Shown here: positions 1 through 8,011 of the stretch, piece after piece
Position numbering within the stretch: the stretch's first letter is position 1
Layout of the letters: each line of letters starts with the position of its first letter
Assembly (NCBI GenBank): GCA_050157065.1
Contig: CP189573.1
Direction: 5' to 3' (one strand)
Source of the DNA: Avipropionibacterium sp050157065
GTDB lineage: Bacteria; Actinomycetota; Actinomycetes; Propionibacteriales; Propionibacteriaceae
DNA: 64,000 nt
Translations under genes and position numbers: made by a program
The notes under the pieces: model-generated
Told to the model about the DNA's origin: nothing
Seen by the model: only the letters and a program-made list of their open reading frames with translations
Database searches by the model: none

Positions 1-1210
1 ACGCCTTGATCTCACCGAAGTTGTCGACCCGGACCTTGCTCCCGGCTGCCAGGTCGTGGACCTGGCTCGCACCATGCCCCGCCACCCAGATCGTGCCGTT
101 GCTGTGCCGGATGAGGTCCTGGGCGCGGTCGGGATAGCCGGCGTCCTCGACGGTCGAGAAGACCTCCGGCTCCTCGCCGAGGGTCATCTTCCAGAAGCGC
201 CCGCTGTCGCCGGTGCCGACCAGCACGCCCGGTTCGTACTCGCCGAGGAAGTTGTTCTGCCCGTCGTCCTCGAGCGCCTGGCCGACCTTGACCAGCTGGT
301 CGGCGTCGCAGCGGTAGATGTTGCCCGAGGTCCGGGCGATCGCGTACACCGCACCGTCGGCGGTGACGCACATGAAGTCGATGTAGCGGTCCTTGCTGTC
401 CAGCAGCGGCCGCGCCACGTGTTGCGTACCGTCGGTCGGGTCGAAGGAGACCACGAACTTGCCGGTGCCGATGTACAGCAGGCCGTTCGAGTACGCCATC
501 TTGATCGGGATCGTCCGCCCCTCGCCGAGGTAGGCGGTGATGTCACGGCCGTCGGTGCCGGTGGCGTCGAGTGCCCACTCCTTGATGCCGCCGGGAGCGT
601 TGGCGCCGCCGTACACGTGGCTGTCGGTCACCGCGAGCGAGTTCGCGTAGCGCGACTCGGACACGACGCCGTACGTCTGCACCTCCTTGGTGGTCAGGTG
701 CACCCGCCGGACCGTGCAGTCGGGGTAACTGCTCAGGTACAGCCAGTCACCGGCGATCGCCATGTCGTACCACCAGGCACCGGCCGGGCCGGCCTCGACC
801 CACGCCTCGAAGGCGTGGGTCTGCGGGTCGAGCCGGAAGATCGATGCGTTGCCGGCCATCCCGACGTACGCGTACGTGCCGTCACTGGCCATCATCAGGC
901 CGCCGGCCCCAGAGCCCGAACCGGGCACGTCGACGTCGGCCACCCACGTGACCTCGCCGGTGGTCAGGTCAGCCTCGACGATCCGCAGGTGCTCACCGTC
1001 GACCAGATAGCGGGTGGTCTGGTAGACCTTGTCGCCCACCCGGGTGGCGCCCCGCATGGCGGCGGTCAGGATCGCCGGGCCGTACGTCGTCGGCTGCACC
1101 ACCGGACGGGCGGCGACCGCGGAGTCGGCGAGCCCGCCCAGGGTCAGCGCCGTACCGCCGAGGGCGGCCAGCCCGAGTACCTGGCGTCGGCTGGGTCGAA
1201 GGTCTTCCAT
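1..1210 (-). CDS. Tat-exported beta-propeller-like protein (C-terminus outside window)
   Basis: The frame opens at an ATG at 1210 with GAGG about 5 nt upstream and stays open to the left edge (at least 403 residues), so the stop is missing. Residues 7-13 read SRRQVLG, followed by a hydrophobic stretch and Ala-rich cleavage region: a twin-arginine signal. The mature part consists of repeated short blade-like segments (for example DGTYAYVG, GDWLYLSS, NGTIWVAG) typical of PQQ/YVTN-type beta-propellers. I infer an exported propeller, possibly a carbohydrate- or lyase-associated protein; no catalytic motif was identified. It is transcribed away from the flotillin pair and ends in unseen sequence. 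Confidence 0.75.
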   Translation of the reverse strand, partial: MEDLRPSRRQVLGLAALGGTALTLGGLADSAVAARPVVQPTTYGPAILTAAMRGATRVGDKVYQTTRYLVDGEHLRIVEADLTTGEVTWVADVDVPGSGSGAGGLMMASDGTYAYVGMAGNASIFRLDPQTHAFEAWVEAGPAGAWWYDMAIAGDWLYLSSYPDCTVRRVHLTTKEVQTYGVVSESRYANSLAVTDSHVYGGANAPGGIKEWALDATGTDGRDITAYLGEGRTIPIKMAYSNGLLYIGTGKFVVSFDPTDGTQHVARPLLDSKDRYIDFMCVTADGAVYAIARTSGNIYRCDADQLVKVGQALEDDGQNNFLGEYEPGVLVGTGDSGRFWKMTLGEEPEVFSTVEDAGYPDRAQDLIRHSNGTIWVAGHGASQVHDLAAGSKVRVDNFGEIKA

Positions 1211-1315
1211 GGCGCACCTCTTCGTGTCGGGGACGAACTGCAGGTCAGTGGACCGAACCTAAAGCCCCTTCCTGACAGTCCGCAAGCCCCTGACACCAGG
1301 TGGTGCCCGACGTGG

Positions 1316-2899
1316 TCAGCGCACCTCGCCCGAGAGGGGGTCCTCGTCCGCCCGGTCCTGCTGCGCCTGCCCGGTCGACGGGTCCTGCTGGGTCTGCCCG
1401 GCGGGCGGGGTACCCAGCTTGTGCTCGCCGGTGTACTTGTCGACCAGGCCCTGGATGTCGATGCCGGTGGTGTTCTTCAGCATCTCCATGGTCTGCACGA
1501 CGTTGTCGGTGACCTGCTTGGGCAGCGCGCTGGCGCCGTCGGTGGAGACGACGGTCAGCTTGTCGATCGACGACATCGGGCCGGCGACCTCGCGGGCCAC
1601 CTGCGGCAGCACGCCGACCAGCATCTCGAGCACGGCGGCCTCGTTGTACTTGGCGTACGCGGCGGCCTTCTTCTCCATCGCATCGGCCTCGGCCTGCCCC
1701 TTGGCCAGGATGGCGGCACCTTCGGCCTCACCCTCGGCCCGCAGGGCCTCGGCCTCGGCGACACGGCGGGCCTTCTCGGCCTCACCACGACGGGCACCCT
1801 CGATGGCCTCGGCCTCGGCCAACGCCGTACGGCGGGACTTGTCACCTTCACCGGTGAGACGGGCCTTCTCCGCCTCGGCCTGAGCGGCGGCGATGGCGGC
1901 CTGCCGGCGGGCGTCGGCCTCCTTGATCTCGGCGATCCGGCTGGCCTCGGCCTCGGTCTCCACGCGGTACCGCTCAGCGTCGGCCGGCTTGCGGACCTCG
2001 GTGTCGAGCTGGCGGTCCTTCAGGGCCGCCTGCCGTACGGCCACCTTCTCCTGCTCGGCGAGGATGGCCTGGTCGCGGTCGGCCTGGGCCAGCGGGCCGG
2101 AGGCCGCGGCGCGGGCCTGGGCGGCGTCGGTCTCGGACTTGATCTCGGCGACCTTCAGCGCGAGCTCACGGTCGGAGATCGCGATCTCCTGCTCGGCCGA
2201 GATGCGGGCCTGCTCGGCGGCCTGCCGGGCGAGCGCCTCGGCCACGGCGGCGGTCTGGCCGACGCGGGCGGCCTCGGGGCGACCGAGGTCGGAGAGGTAG
2301 GAGCCGTCGTCGGTGATGTCCTGGATCTGGAAGGTGTCGAGCACCAGGCCCTGGCCGGTGAGCGAGGCCTCCGACTCGTCGGCGACGCGCTGGGCGAAGG
2401 CGGCGCGGTCACGGATGATCTGCTCGACCGACAGCGAACCGACGATGGAGCGGAGCGAGCCGGCGAGCGTCTCCTGGGTGAAGGTCTCGATCTCGTCCTG
2501 CTGGGTGAGGAACCGCTGGGCGGCCGCACGGATCGAGTCCTCGTTGCCGCCGACCTTGACGATCGCGACGCCGTCCAGGTTGAGCTTGACGCCCTGACCG
2601 GAGACCGCACCGCGGATCTGCACCATGATGCGGCGGCTCGACAGGTCGAGGATGTGCAGTCGCTGCACGAACGGGACGACGAACACCTTGCCGCCCATCA
2701 CGACCTTCTGGCCCGACAGGTCTCGCGAGACCTGGCCGGTCTCGGGGTTCTTCACCGCCTTCCCGCTGGAACCGGTGACGATGAACGCCTCGTTGGGGCC
2801 GGCGACCTTGATGCGGGAGGTGATGAGGCCGGCGATCAGCACCACCAGGACGACGATGCCGATCACGGAGATCAGCACGGGATTGAACAGGTCGAACAT
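1316..2899 (-). CDS. Flotillin/SPFH-domain membrane protein
   Basis: A 527-residue protein with an N-terminal membrane segment (about residues 5-26), an SPFH/band-7 domain to about residue 200, then a long Glu/Ala/Arg-rich coiled coil (about 200-400) with AEAEA-type repeats. The C-terminal part contains VLPQVAREVAGPM and ends in a Gln/Pro-rich tail. This is the classical flotillin (FloT/YuaG) layout. Flotillins scaffold membrane microdomains. The preceding gene is NfeD-like, the usual operon partner, separated by about 30 nt. Length and domain order are normal, so the family call is firm; a specific cargo cannot be inferred. Confidence 0.92.
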   Translation of the reverse strand: MFDLFNPVLISVIGIVVLVVLIAGLITSRIKVAGPNEAFIVTGSSGKAVKNPETGQVSRDLSGQKVVMGGKVFVVPFVQRLHILDLSSRRIMVQIRGAVSGQGVKLNLDGVAIVKVGGNEDSIRAAAQRFLTQQDEIETFTQETLAGSLRSIVGSLSVEQIIRDRAAFAQRVADESEASLTGQGLVLDTFQIQDITDDGSYLSDLGRPEAARVGQTAAVAEALARQAAEQARISAEQEIAISDRELALKVAEIKSETDAAQARAAASGPLAQADRDQAILAEQEKVAVRQAALKDRQLDTEVRKPADAERYRVETEAEASRIAEIKEADARRQAAIAAAQAEAEKARLTGEGDKSRRTALAEAEAIEGARRGEAEKARRVAEAEALRAEGEAEGAAILAKGQAEADAMEKKAAAYAKYNEAAVLEMLVGVLPQVAREVAGPMSSIDKLTVVSTDGASALPKQVTDNVVQTMEMLKNTTGIDIQGLVDKYTGEHKLGTPPAGQTQQDPSTGQAQQDRADEDPLSGEVR

Positions 2900-2930
2900 C
2901 AGTTCCTCACGGGTCGGAGCGGCGAGCGGG

Positions 2931-3428
2931 TCATGGTTCGAGGGGCGCCACCATGATCGAGGTGGCCGAGAGGACGGCTGTCACCTTGACCGGGGTGCCG
3001 GCAGACAGGGGGACGCTGGATCGGGCGTTGAGCTTGGTGATGTGGCCGGCGGCGACGAGGCTGACCTCGCCGTACCCTTCGGCCGGGATGTCGGAGATGA
3101 CGGTTCCGGTGGAGTCCACGAGGGTGGCGGTGTTGACGTTGTGCTCACCGCCGGTGTTGCGCAGCTTGAGCGTGATCCAGCCGACCCCGGCGCCGACGGC
3201 GAGCCCGACCACCAGACCGACGATGATGGCGACGATCAGCTGGTCCGGCAGGGCGGAGAGGACGAGCGCGCCGGAGAAGCCGAACGCACCAAGGAATCCG
3301 GCGACCGCGGCACCGGAGAAGATGTCGCCGCCGATGCCTTCGAAGACGCCGTCGAACACGTCACCCAGCACGATGGAGGCGAGGAGGAACAGAATGCCGA
3401 CGGCACCGATGATCAGGAACGCCGTCAT
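2931..3428 (-). CDS. NfeD-like membrane protein, flotillin partner
   Basis: A 165-residue protein with three hydrophobic segments (about 2-21, 38-62 and 66-88), the last two Gly/Ala/Val-rich, followed by a beta-rich soluble tail. The tail carries GTVISDIPAEGYGEVSL and GTPVKVTAV, the signature of the NfeD/YuaF OB-fold domain. It is the first gene of the flotillin operon. In the family, short NfeD proteins lacking the protease domain act with flotillin (YuaF-YuaG). No ClpP-like protease domain is present, so it is the short NfeD type. Confidence 0.85.
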   Translation of the reverse strand: MTAFLIIGAVGILFLLASIVLGDVFDGVFEGIGGDIFSGAAVAGFLGAFGFSGALVLSALPDQLIVAIIVGLVVGLAVGAGVGWITLKLRNTGGEHNVNTATLVDSTGTVISDIPAEGYGEVSLVAAGHITKLNARSSVPLSAGTPVKVTAVLSATSIMVAPLEP

Positions 3429-3520
3429 CTCGTCAAGTCCTCCACATCACTGGTCCGGGGATCATCCTAACGTGATGAGCAGTCCAGTCCCGTCGGCGAG
3501 ACCGAAACGTCACCCCACCC

Positions 3521-3562
3521 CGCCCGTCGAGCCAGTCGAAACGCCCGCCGAGCCTGTCGGGA
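3521..3562. repeat. Two tandem GTCGAG-type dispersed palindromes
   Basis: Two adjacent copies of a short element of the form CGCCCGTCGAGCCTGTCGAG (degenerate here: GTCGAGCCAGTCGAAACGCC then GCCGAGCCTGTCGG). The same motif recurs near 13053, 35344, 40525 (reverse complement) and 48309-48390 in this window. Function unknown. Confidence 0.75.
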
Positions 3563-3776
3563 GGTCGGGCCGCCCGTAAACAAGGGCGTCTGAGCGACAC
3601 ACGTGGACGTATGTGTCGCCGGTGTCGCCGTGGCGCCCGCCTCTACGGGCCGGAGGCGGTTCACGGTCCTCGCAGGCCGACCGAGCTGGGGCCCGGCCCG
3701 ACCGCCGCGCTTGTCGAGCCCCCTGGCGCGGGGTGTTTGTTCCGAGAGGACACTTGGAGAGGCATTCCAGCAGATG

Positions 3777-3931
3777 CCACCTCTCCGACTGCCCGATCGG
3801 CGCGGTGCCACCTCTCCGACTGCCCGATCGGCGCGGCGCCACCTCTCCGACTGCCCGATCGGTGCGGTGTCACCTCTCCGACTGCCCGATCGGCGCGGCG
3901 CCACCTCTCCTACTGCCCCGTCGACGCAGCG
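3777..3931. repeat. Five-copy 31-bp tandem array, core CTCTCCGACTGCCC
   Basis: Units begin at 3777, 3808, 3839, 3870 and 3901, exactly 31 bp apart. Each has the core CTCTCCGACTGCCC followed by the palindrome CCGATCGG in the first four; the last copy is degenerate. There are no spacers, so it is not a CRISPR array. A diverged three-copy array with the same 31-bp period sits at 37382-37474, and an inverted pair of the core at 40422-40500. Confidence 0.9.
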
Positions 3932-3985
3932 CCCAAGCTCAAGGCCCTTCGCAGAGCTCAAGCCCTTGGGAGCTCAGGGCACGAG

Positions 3986-5344
3986 TCAGGTCTCCTCGAG
4001 ACGTCGGCCACGCCATTCCGGCAGCATGATCGCCGCGACACAGGCCATGCCGAAGGCGACGGCGAGCACGATGAACACCAACGGCAGGTCTCCGACGGCG
4101 GCCAGGATCGGGACGACGATCGGGGCGATGATCGAGGCGAGTCGACCGAACGCGGAGGCCGCGCCGGAGCCGGTCCCCCGCATCGTCGTCGGGTAGATCT
4201 CCGGGGTCACCGCATACAGCGCACCCCAAGCACCGAGGTTGAAGAACGACAACAGACAGCCGGTGATGAGCACCATCGGCTCCGAGTTGGCCAGCCCGAA
4301 GCCCACCGCCGACACCGCCGAGCCGAGCAGGAAGGTGGCCAGGGTCGCTCGGCGGCCCCACTTCTCGATCAGGATGGCCGACACGATGTAGCCCGGGATC
4401 TGCGCCAGCGTGATGATCAGCGTGAACTCGAACGACCGGACCATCGGGAACCCGGCGTTGACCAACAGGGTCGGCATCCAGATGAAGGCACCGTAGTAGG
4501 CGAAGTTCACCCCGAACCAGGTGATCCACAGGGCCACGGTGCGCGGGGCGAACTCGCGGGCGAACAGGTCCCACACCGGCGGCGCAGGCACCTTGGGCGC
4601 TTCGGGCGAGTCGACCGGTTCGACACCCTGGTCGGCCTCGAACCGACGCACCACCTGCTCCGCCTCGTCGTGGCGGCCCTTGCTCTCCAGGAAACGTACC
4701 GACTCCGGCAGGCCGCGCCGGATGACGATGGCGTACACCGCAGGCAGCGCGCCGATCGCGAACGCCCACCGCCACCCGTCGTCCAGACTGGGAACGAGCA
4801 GGAAGGCGATCACCGCGGCAATCACCCAGCCGACCGCCCAGAACGCCTCCAGCAGCACGATGATGCGACCGCGGATCGAGGCCGGGGAGAACTCACTGAC
4901 CAGCGTGGAGGCGACCGGCAACTCGGCGCCCAGCCCGATGCCGACCAACAGCCGCAGTCCGGCAAGGACGATCACCGCGGTCCACACGCTGATCCCGCCA
5001 CCGGGGGCCGGGGTGAGCGCGGACACACCGGTCGCGATGCCGTACACCACCAGCGTCAGCGCGAACACCGTACGGCGGCCGATCCGGTCGGCCAGTGCGC
5101 CGCCGACGCCGGCGCCGAGCGCCATCCCGACGAAGCCGGCCGACGCGATCACCGACCCCTGGGTGGAGCTGAGGTCCCACTGGGCGATCAGCGCGGTCAG
5201 GATGAACGAGATCAGGCCGACGTCCATCGCGTCCAGCGCCCAGCCGACCCCGGACCCGGTGATCAACTTGAGGTGCCGACGCGAGAACGACAGTCGGTCG
5301 AGCCGTTCGGGGCGGGTCAACTCACGGGACGGCGCCTCTGTCAT
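3986..5344 (-). CDS. MFS transporter (sugar/organic-acid symporter type)
   Basis: A 452-residue protein with about 12 hydrophobic segments in two halves and the MFS loop motif DRIGRR at residues 86-91. DAMDVGL in TM1 (about 38-44) and ESVRFLESKGR before the central loop are typical of the SP/AAHS-like symporters. It starts 43 nt downstream of the sulfatase stop on the same strand, suggesting co-transcription and uptake of a sulfatase product or of a sulfated or acidic sugar. The substrate is inference. The central loop (about 215-250) is hydrophilic as usual. Confidence 0.88.
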   Translation of the reverse strand: MTEAPSRELTRPERLDRLSFSRRHLKLITGSGVGWALDAMDVGLISFILTALIAQWDLSSTQGSVIASAGFVGMALGAGVGGALADRIGRRTVFALTLVVYGIATGVSALTPAPGGGISVWTAVIVLAGLRLLVGIGLGAELPVASTLVSEFSPASIRGRIIVLLEAFWAVGWVIAAVIAFLLVPSLDDGWRWAFAIGALPAVYAIVIRRGLPESVRFLESKGRHDEAEQVVRRFEADQGVEPVDSPEAPKVPAPPVWDLFAREFAPRTVALWITWFGVNFAYYGAFIWMPTLLVNAGFPMVRSFEFTLIITLAQIPGYIVSAILIEKWGRRATLATFLLGSAVSAVGFGLANSEPMVLITGCLLSFFNLGAWGALYAVTPEIYPTTMRGTGSGAASAFGRLASIIAPIVVPILAAVGDLPLVFIVLAVAFGMACVAAIMLPEWRGRRLEET

Positions 5345-5387
5345 GGGCCGACACTATCGCCGCCGCGACGTTCCCCGCGTACGACGC

Positions 5388-6773
5388 TCAGCCGCTGACG
5401 CCGTCGTAGAGGGCGACCAGGTATGGATGGTCGGGATCGTGCTCGGCCAGCGGGACCGGATCGGCGACCACGCCGACCGGACGGCGCCCCTCACCGGGCG
5501 CACCGGTGTGGGCGTCTCCGCAGCGGGTCCGCACCTGCTCCACCTCGGCCAGCAGGTCGGCGACGACGGTCGGTTCGGCGGCCGCGAGGTCGGTGGTCTC
5601 GCCCGGGTCGGCGACCAGGTCGTACAGCTCCACCACCTCGCCGAGCGGTGGTTCGTGCCGCAGCACGTGAAGCTTCCAGCGTCCCTTGCGGACGGCCTCC
5701 AGCTCGTTGCGCCAGTAGTACGGCAGGACGGAGTGCGGGGAGACGGCGTGGTCGGGGTCGAGCCAGAGGTGTTGGACGTCGTGGCCGTCGCGGACGCGGT
5801 CGTCAGCGAGGGTGGCGCCGGCGATGCCGGCCAGGGTCGGCAGCAGGTCCATCGCGCTGGTGACCTCGGCGCTGGTGGTGCCGGCCGGGACCTGCCCGGG
5901 CCACCGGACGATGCACGGCACCCGGACACCGCCCTCGAAGTTGGTGCGCTTGGTGCCGCGGAGCGGGTCGTTGCTGCCGCCCTCGTCGTTGACCCGCGAG
6001 CCGTTGTCGGAGGTGAAGATCACCACGGTGTCGTCGGCCAGGCCCAACTCCTCGAGCTCTGAGAGGATCACCGAGGTGGACCAGTCGACGTACTCGACGG
6101 CCGCCCCGTACACCCCGTTGTGCGACTGGTCGACGAACCGCGGCGGGGTGATGTGCGGCAGGTGCGGGTGCAGGTGCGCCAGGTAGAGGAAGAACGGCCG
6201 GTCGCGGTGCCCGCGGAGCAGCCGTACGGCCTCGGTGGTGTAGCGCTCGGTGAGGGCCTCCATCGACGGCTGCAACTGCACCACCTCCTCGTCGACCAGC
6301 AGCGGCAACGGCACCGTCCCGGTGCGGCGACCGTCGTGGGACATCATCCCCATGTCGTTGCTGTACGGCAGTCCGAGGAAACTGTCGAAGCCGTGGCGGG
6401 TCGGCAGGAACTCCGGCTGGTCGCCGCAGTGCCACTTCCCGATCATGGCCGTCGTGTACCCGGCGTCACGCAGCACCGAGGCGATCGTCTGCTCACCGGC
6501 GGCGAGACCGTACGGCATCCCCGGCTTCAGCACCGGTACCCCGTCGAACTCGCCGAACCCGATGCGTGGTGGCAAGGAGCCGGTGAGCAGGGCGGCCCGG
6601 GACGGTGAGCAGACCGGCGAGGCGACGTAGAAGTCGGTGAGCCGGAGACCATCGGCGGCCAGGCCGTCGATCGCCGGCGTCGCGTTGCGGGTCGACCCGT
6701 AGCAGCCGAGGTCGCCGTAGCCGAGGTCGTCACAGTTGATCAAGAGGATGTTCGGTCGCCGCGCTGCGCTCAT
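5388..6773 (-). CDS. Sulfatase (formylglycine-dependent, arylsulfatase type)
   Basis: A 461-residue protein that starts RRPNILLINCDDLGYGDLG, the metal-binding N-terminus of the alkaline phosphatase/sulfatase fold. It carries C55-S-P-S-R, the CxPxR signature in which Cys is oxidised to formylglycine, followed by AALLTG. MIGKWHCGD (normally GKWHLG) and the metal-ligand segment VVIFTSDNGS are also present. There is no signal peptide, so it is cytoplasmic unless exported otherwise. Its operon partner is the downstream MFS transporter, suggesting import and desulfation of a sulfated compound. No sulfatase-maturing enzyme is visible in the window. Confidence 0.93.
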   Translation of the reverse strand: MSAARRPNILLINCDDLGYGDLGCYGSTRNATPAIDGLAADGLRLTDFYVASPVCSPSRAALLTGSLPPRIGFGEFDGVPVLKPGMPYGLAAGEQTIASVLRDAGYTTAMIGKWHCGDQPEFLPTRHGFDSFLGLPYSNDMGMMSHDGRRTGTVPLPLLVDEEVVQLQPSMEALTERYTTEAVRLLRGHRDRPFFLYLAHLHPHLPHITPPRFVDQSHNGVYGAAVEYVDWSTSVILSELEELGLADDTVVIFTSDNGSRVNDEGGSNDPLRGTKRTNFEGGVRVPCIVRWPGQVPAGTTSAEVTSAMDLLPTLAGIAGATLADDRVRDGHDVQHLWLDPDHAVSPHSVLPYYWRNELEAVRKGRWKLHVLRHEPPLGEVVELYDLVADPGETTDLAAAEPTVVADLLAEVEQVRTRCGDAHTGAPGEGRRPVGVVADPVPLAEHDPDHPYLVALYDGVSG

Positions 6774-6808
6774 GACCCCAACCTCTCACGTCGCCATCGA
6801 CGACTCCG

Positions 6809-6863
6809 CCCCCGCTCCTCAACTCTGCCCCCGCTGCAGTGAGGGCAGAGTTGATGAGCGGGG
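6809..6863. terminator. Strong hairpin downstream of the AbiEi/DUF559 gene
   Basis: A long near-perfect stem: the arm around CTCAACTCTGCCC pairs with GGGCAGAGTTGA, extended by CCCGCTC/GAGCGGG, with a loop containing GCTGCAGT. It lies between two leftward genes, 60 nt past the stop at 6924. The loop and inner stem are almost the same as in the hairpin at 7929-7972, so both belong to one repeated family. There is no U-tract, as is common in high-GC actinobacteria. Confidence 0.7.
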
Positions 6864-6869
6864 CCGGAG

Positions 6870-6923
6870 TGGAGCGAGGGGGCGGGGTGGAGCGAGGGGG
6901 CGGGGTGGAGCGACAGGGCGAGG
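6870..6923. repeat. Three-copy 18-bp tandem repeat
   Basis: Three units of about 18 bp (TGGAGCGAGGGGGCGGGG, the last degenerate) lie directly between the stop of the AbiEi/DUF559 gene and its terminator hairpin. Probably a simple non-coding tandem repeat. Confidence 0.75.
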
Positions 6924-7808
6924 TCATTCCCCGGCGACCTCCAGCATCCGCCGGATCATGGCGGCGAACTCCTCCGGCCGGGCCAAGTCGTTCCAGGTCC
7001 ACCGTGTCACCCACCAGCCGAGCCTTCGGAGTCTGTTCTCGCGGCGCTTCTCCGCGGCGAGGACGTCGGAGAGCTGCTGACCCGGGCGGAGCAACCTGCC
7101 GTACTTCACCTCGCCGTCGAACTCCCCCAGCAACCGCTGCTGCTGCCACGCGAAATCGCCCCGCATGGTGCCGCTGCTGTCGGTCAGGGCGTACTGCAGG
7201 GTGGGCATCGGCAGTTGAGCCTCGTCCATGACGGCCCGACTGTGCGACTCACCAGCTGACTCGCTGTGGGGATCGGCGAAGTGCAGGGCCCGCCGCGCCT
7301 TGACGTTGCCCGGGCGGCGCGGGTGATCGACGAGTGCGCCCAGCATGGCCGTACGGTCGGCACCTCGGCGTACGGCGGCGTCGGCCACGGCCACCGCGTC
7401 CCGAAAGCTGAGCACCCGGCACAGGTCGACCGTGGTCCTCGACATCGTCGTGACCGCCACGCCGTCGATGAGGCACCCGTCCAAGGGGTCAGCGGTGAGA
7501 TGGATCCGCACCGGGCCACGGACACGTGTCCCGCGACTGCCCTGTCTGGTCAGGTGGACCTGCTGCAGGGAACGCCGGTCAACCGGCAGGCCGTGGAGTA
7601 CGGCCGCCGACTGGTGCGACACGAACGCCGGGAGGTGGAGCTGGGCCACGGTCGCCATGACCAGTTCACGGTGTTCTTCCTCGGGCAGCAGTGCTCCGCG
7701 TGGGCGGTACGCGCCGCGACGCACTCGAGTGACGTTCCCCGACCGCACCTGACGTGCAATCGCGTTGTCGTCCACACCACGCGCAAGGTACTCAGACCTG
7801 AGTCTCAT
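6924..7808 (-). CDS. AbiEi-like antitoxin N-terminus / DUF559-like nuclease-fold C-terminus
   Basis: A 294-residue protein from an ATG at 7808, chosen because RSEYLARGVDDNAIARQVRSG begins a typical AbiEi winged-helix region; an upstream start would add an unrelated Cys-rich tail. Residues about 1-60 contain the TRVRRGAYRP motif of AbiEi antitoxins. SHQSAAVLHGLP and TTVDLCR are further family landmarks. The C-terminus has GDFAW and LGEFDGEVKYG, resembling the D-(E/D)xK core of DUF559/Vsr-fold proteins. No adjacent AbiEii-like toxin is present, so it is an orphan. It is flanked by twin hairpins (6809-6863 and 7929-7972). A second family member lies at 27812-28774. Confidence 0.7.
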   Translation of the reverse strand: MRLRSEYLARGVDDNAIARQVRSGNVTRVRRGAYRPRGALLPEEEHRELVMATVAQLHLPAFVSHQSAAVLHGLPVDRRSLQQVHLTRQGSRGTRVRGPVRIHLTADPLDGCLIDGVAVTTMSRTTVDLCRVLSFRDAVAVADAAVRRGADRTAMLGALVDHPRRPGNVKARRALHFADPHSESAGESHSRAVMDEAQLPMPTLQYALTDSSGTMRGDFAWQQQRLLGEFDGEVKYGRLLRPGQQLSDVLAAEKRRENRLRRLGWWVTRWTWNDLARPEEFAAMIRRMLEVAGE

Positions 7809-7928
7809 CGCCCCAGTCTGTTGGAGGGGACGCCCCGCCGGAGCCCGTTGTCCACAGGTGCATGGGGCCGACCTCACCTCGGACAGCTGGGCGAGCCATG
7901 GGAGCGCTCCGGCCCACTCTGCCCCGAC

Positions 7929-7972
7929 TGCTCAACCCTGCCCCCGCTGCAGTGGGGGCAGGGTTGAGCAGC
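7929..7972. terminator. Perfect 17-bp-stem terminator of the GTPase operon
   Basis: Arms starting CTGCTCAACCCTGCCCC and ending GGGGCAGGGTTGAGCAG pair perfectly around a loop of about 10 nt (CGCTGCAGTG). It lies about 40 nt past the stop of the GTPase gene at 8012, the last gene of the 18.5-kb operon, and before the AbiEi/DUF559 gene. It is related in sequence to the hairpin at 6809-6863. Confidence 0.85.
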
Positions 7973-8011
7973 GGGGGCAGAGTGAGCCCGAGCGCGGTCC
8001 CGCGACCGATC

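Larger units (their letters stand above)
3429..3985. other. Non-coding, repeat-rich gap between divergent units
   Basis: About 557 bases between the NfeD-like start and the MFS stop. Several overlapping frames are open, but they follow the tandem repeat periodicity and lack domains or convincing ribosome sites, so I read the gap as non-coding. It holds two degenerate GTCGAG-type palindromes (3521-3562) and a five-copy 31-bp tandem array (3777-3931). The stretch near 3940-3990 may form the MFS terminator, but no clean hairpin was resolved. Confidence 0.7.

Noticed and set aside
56..2956. A 966-codon rightward frame over the flotillin/NfeD region
   Set aside because: It is antisense to the flotillin gene, has no domains and a composition typical of GC-rich shadow frames; the flotillin has clear SPFH and coiled-coil features.
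3777..3931. CRISPR array
   Set aside because: The 31-bp units are directly tandem with no unique spacers and no cas genes are nearby.
3467..3961. Repetitive small ORFs in the 3.5-4.0 kb gap
   Set aside because: Their translations only repeat the 31-bp unit (for example GSRRGG and IGQSERW) in several frames on both strands, with no ribosome sites.
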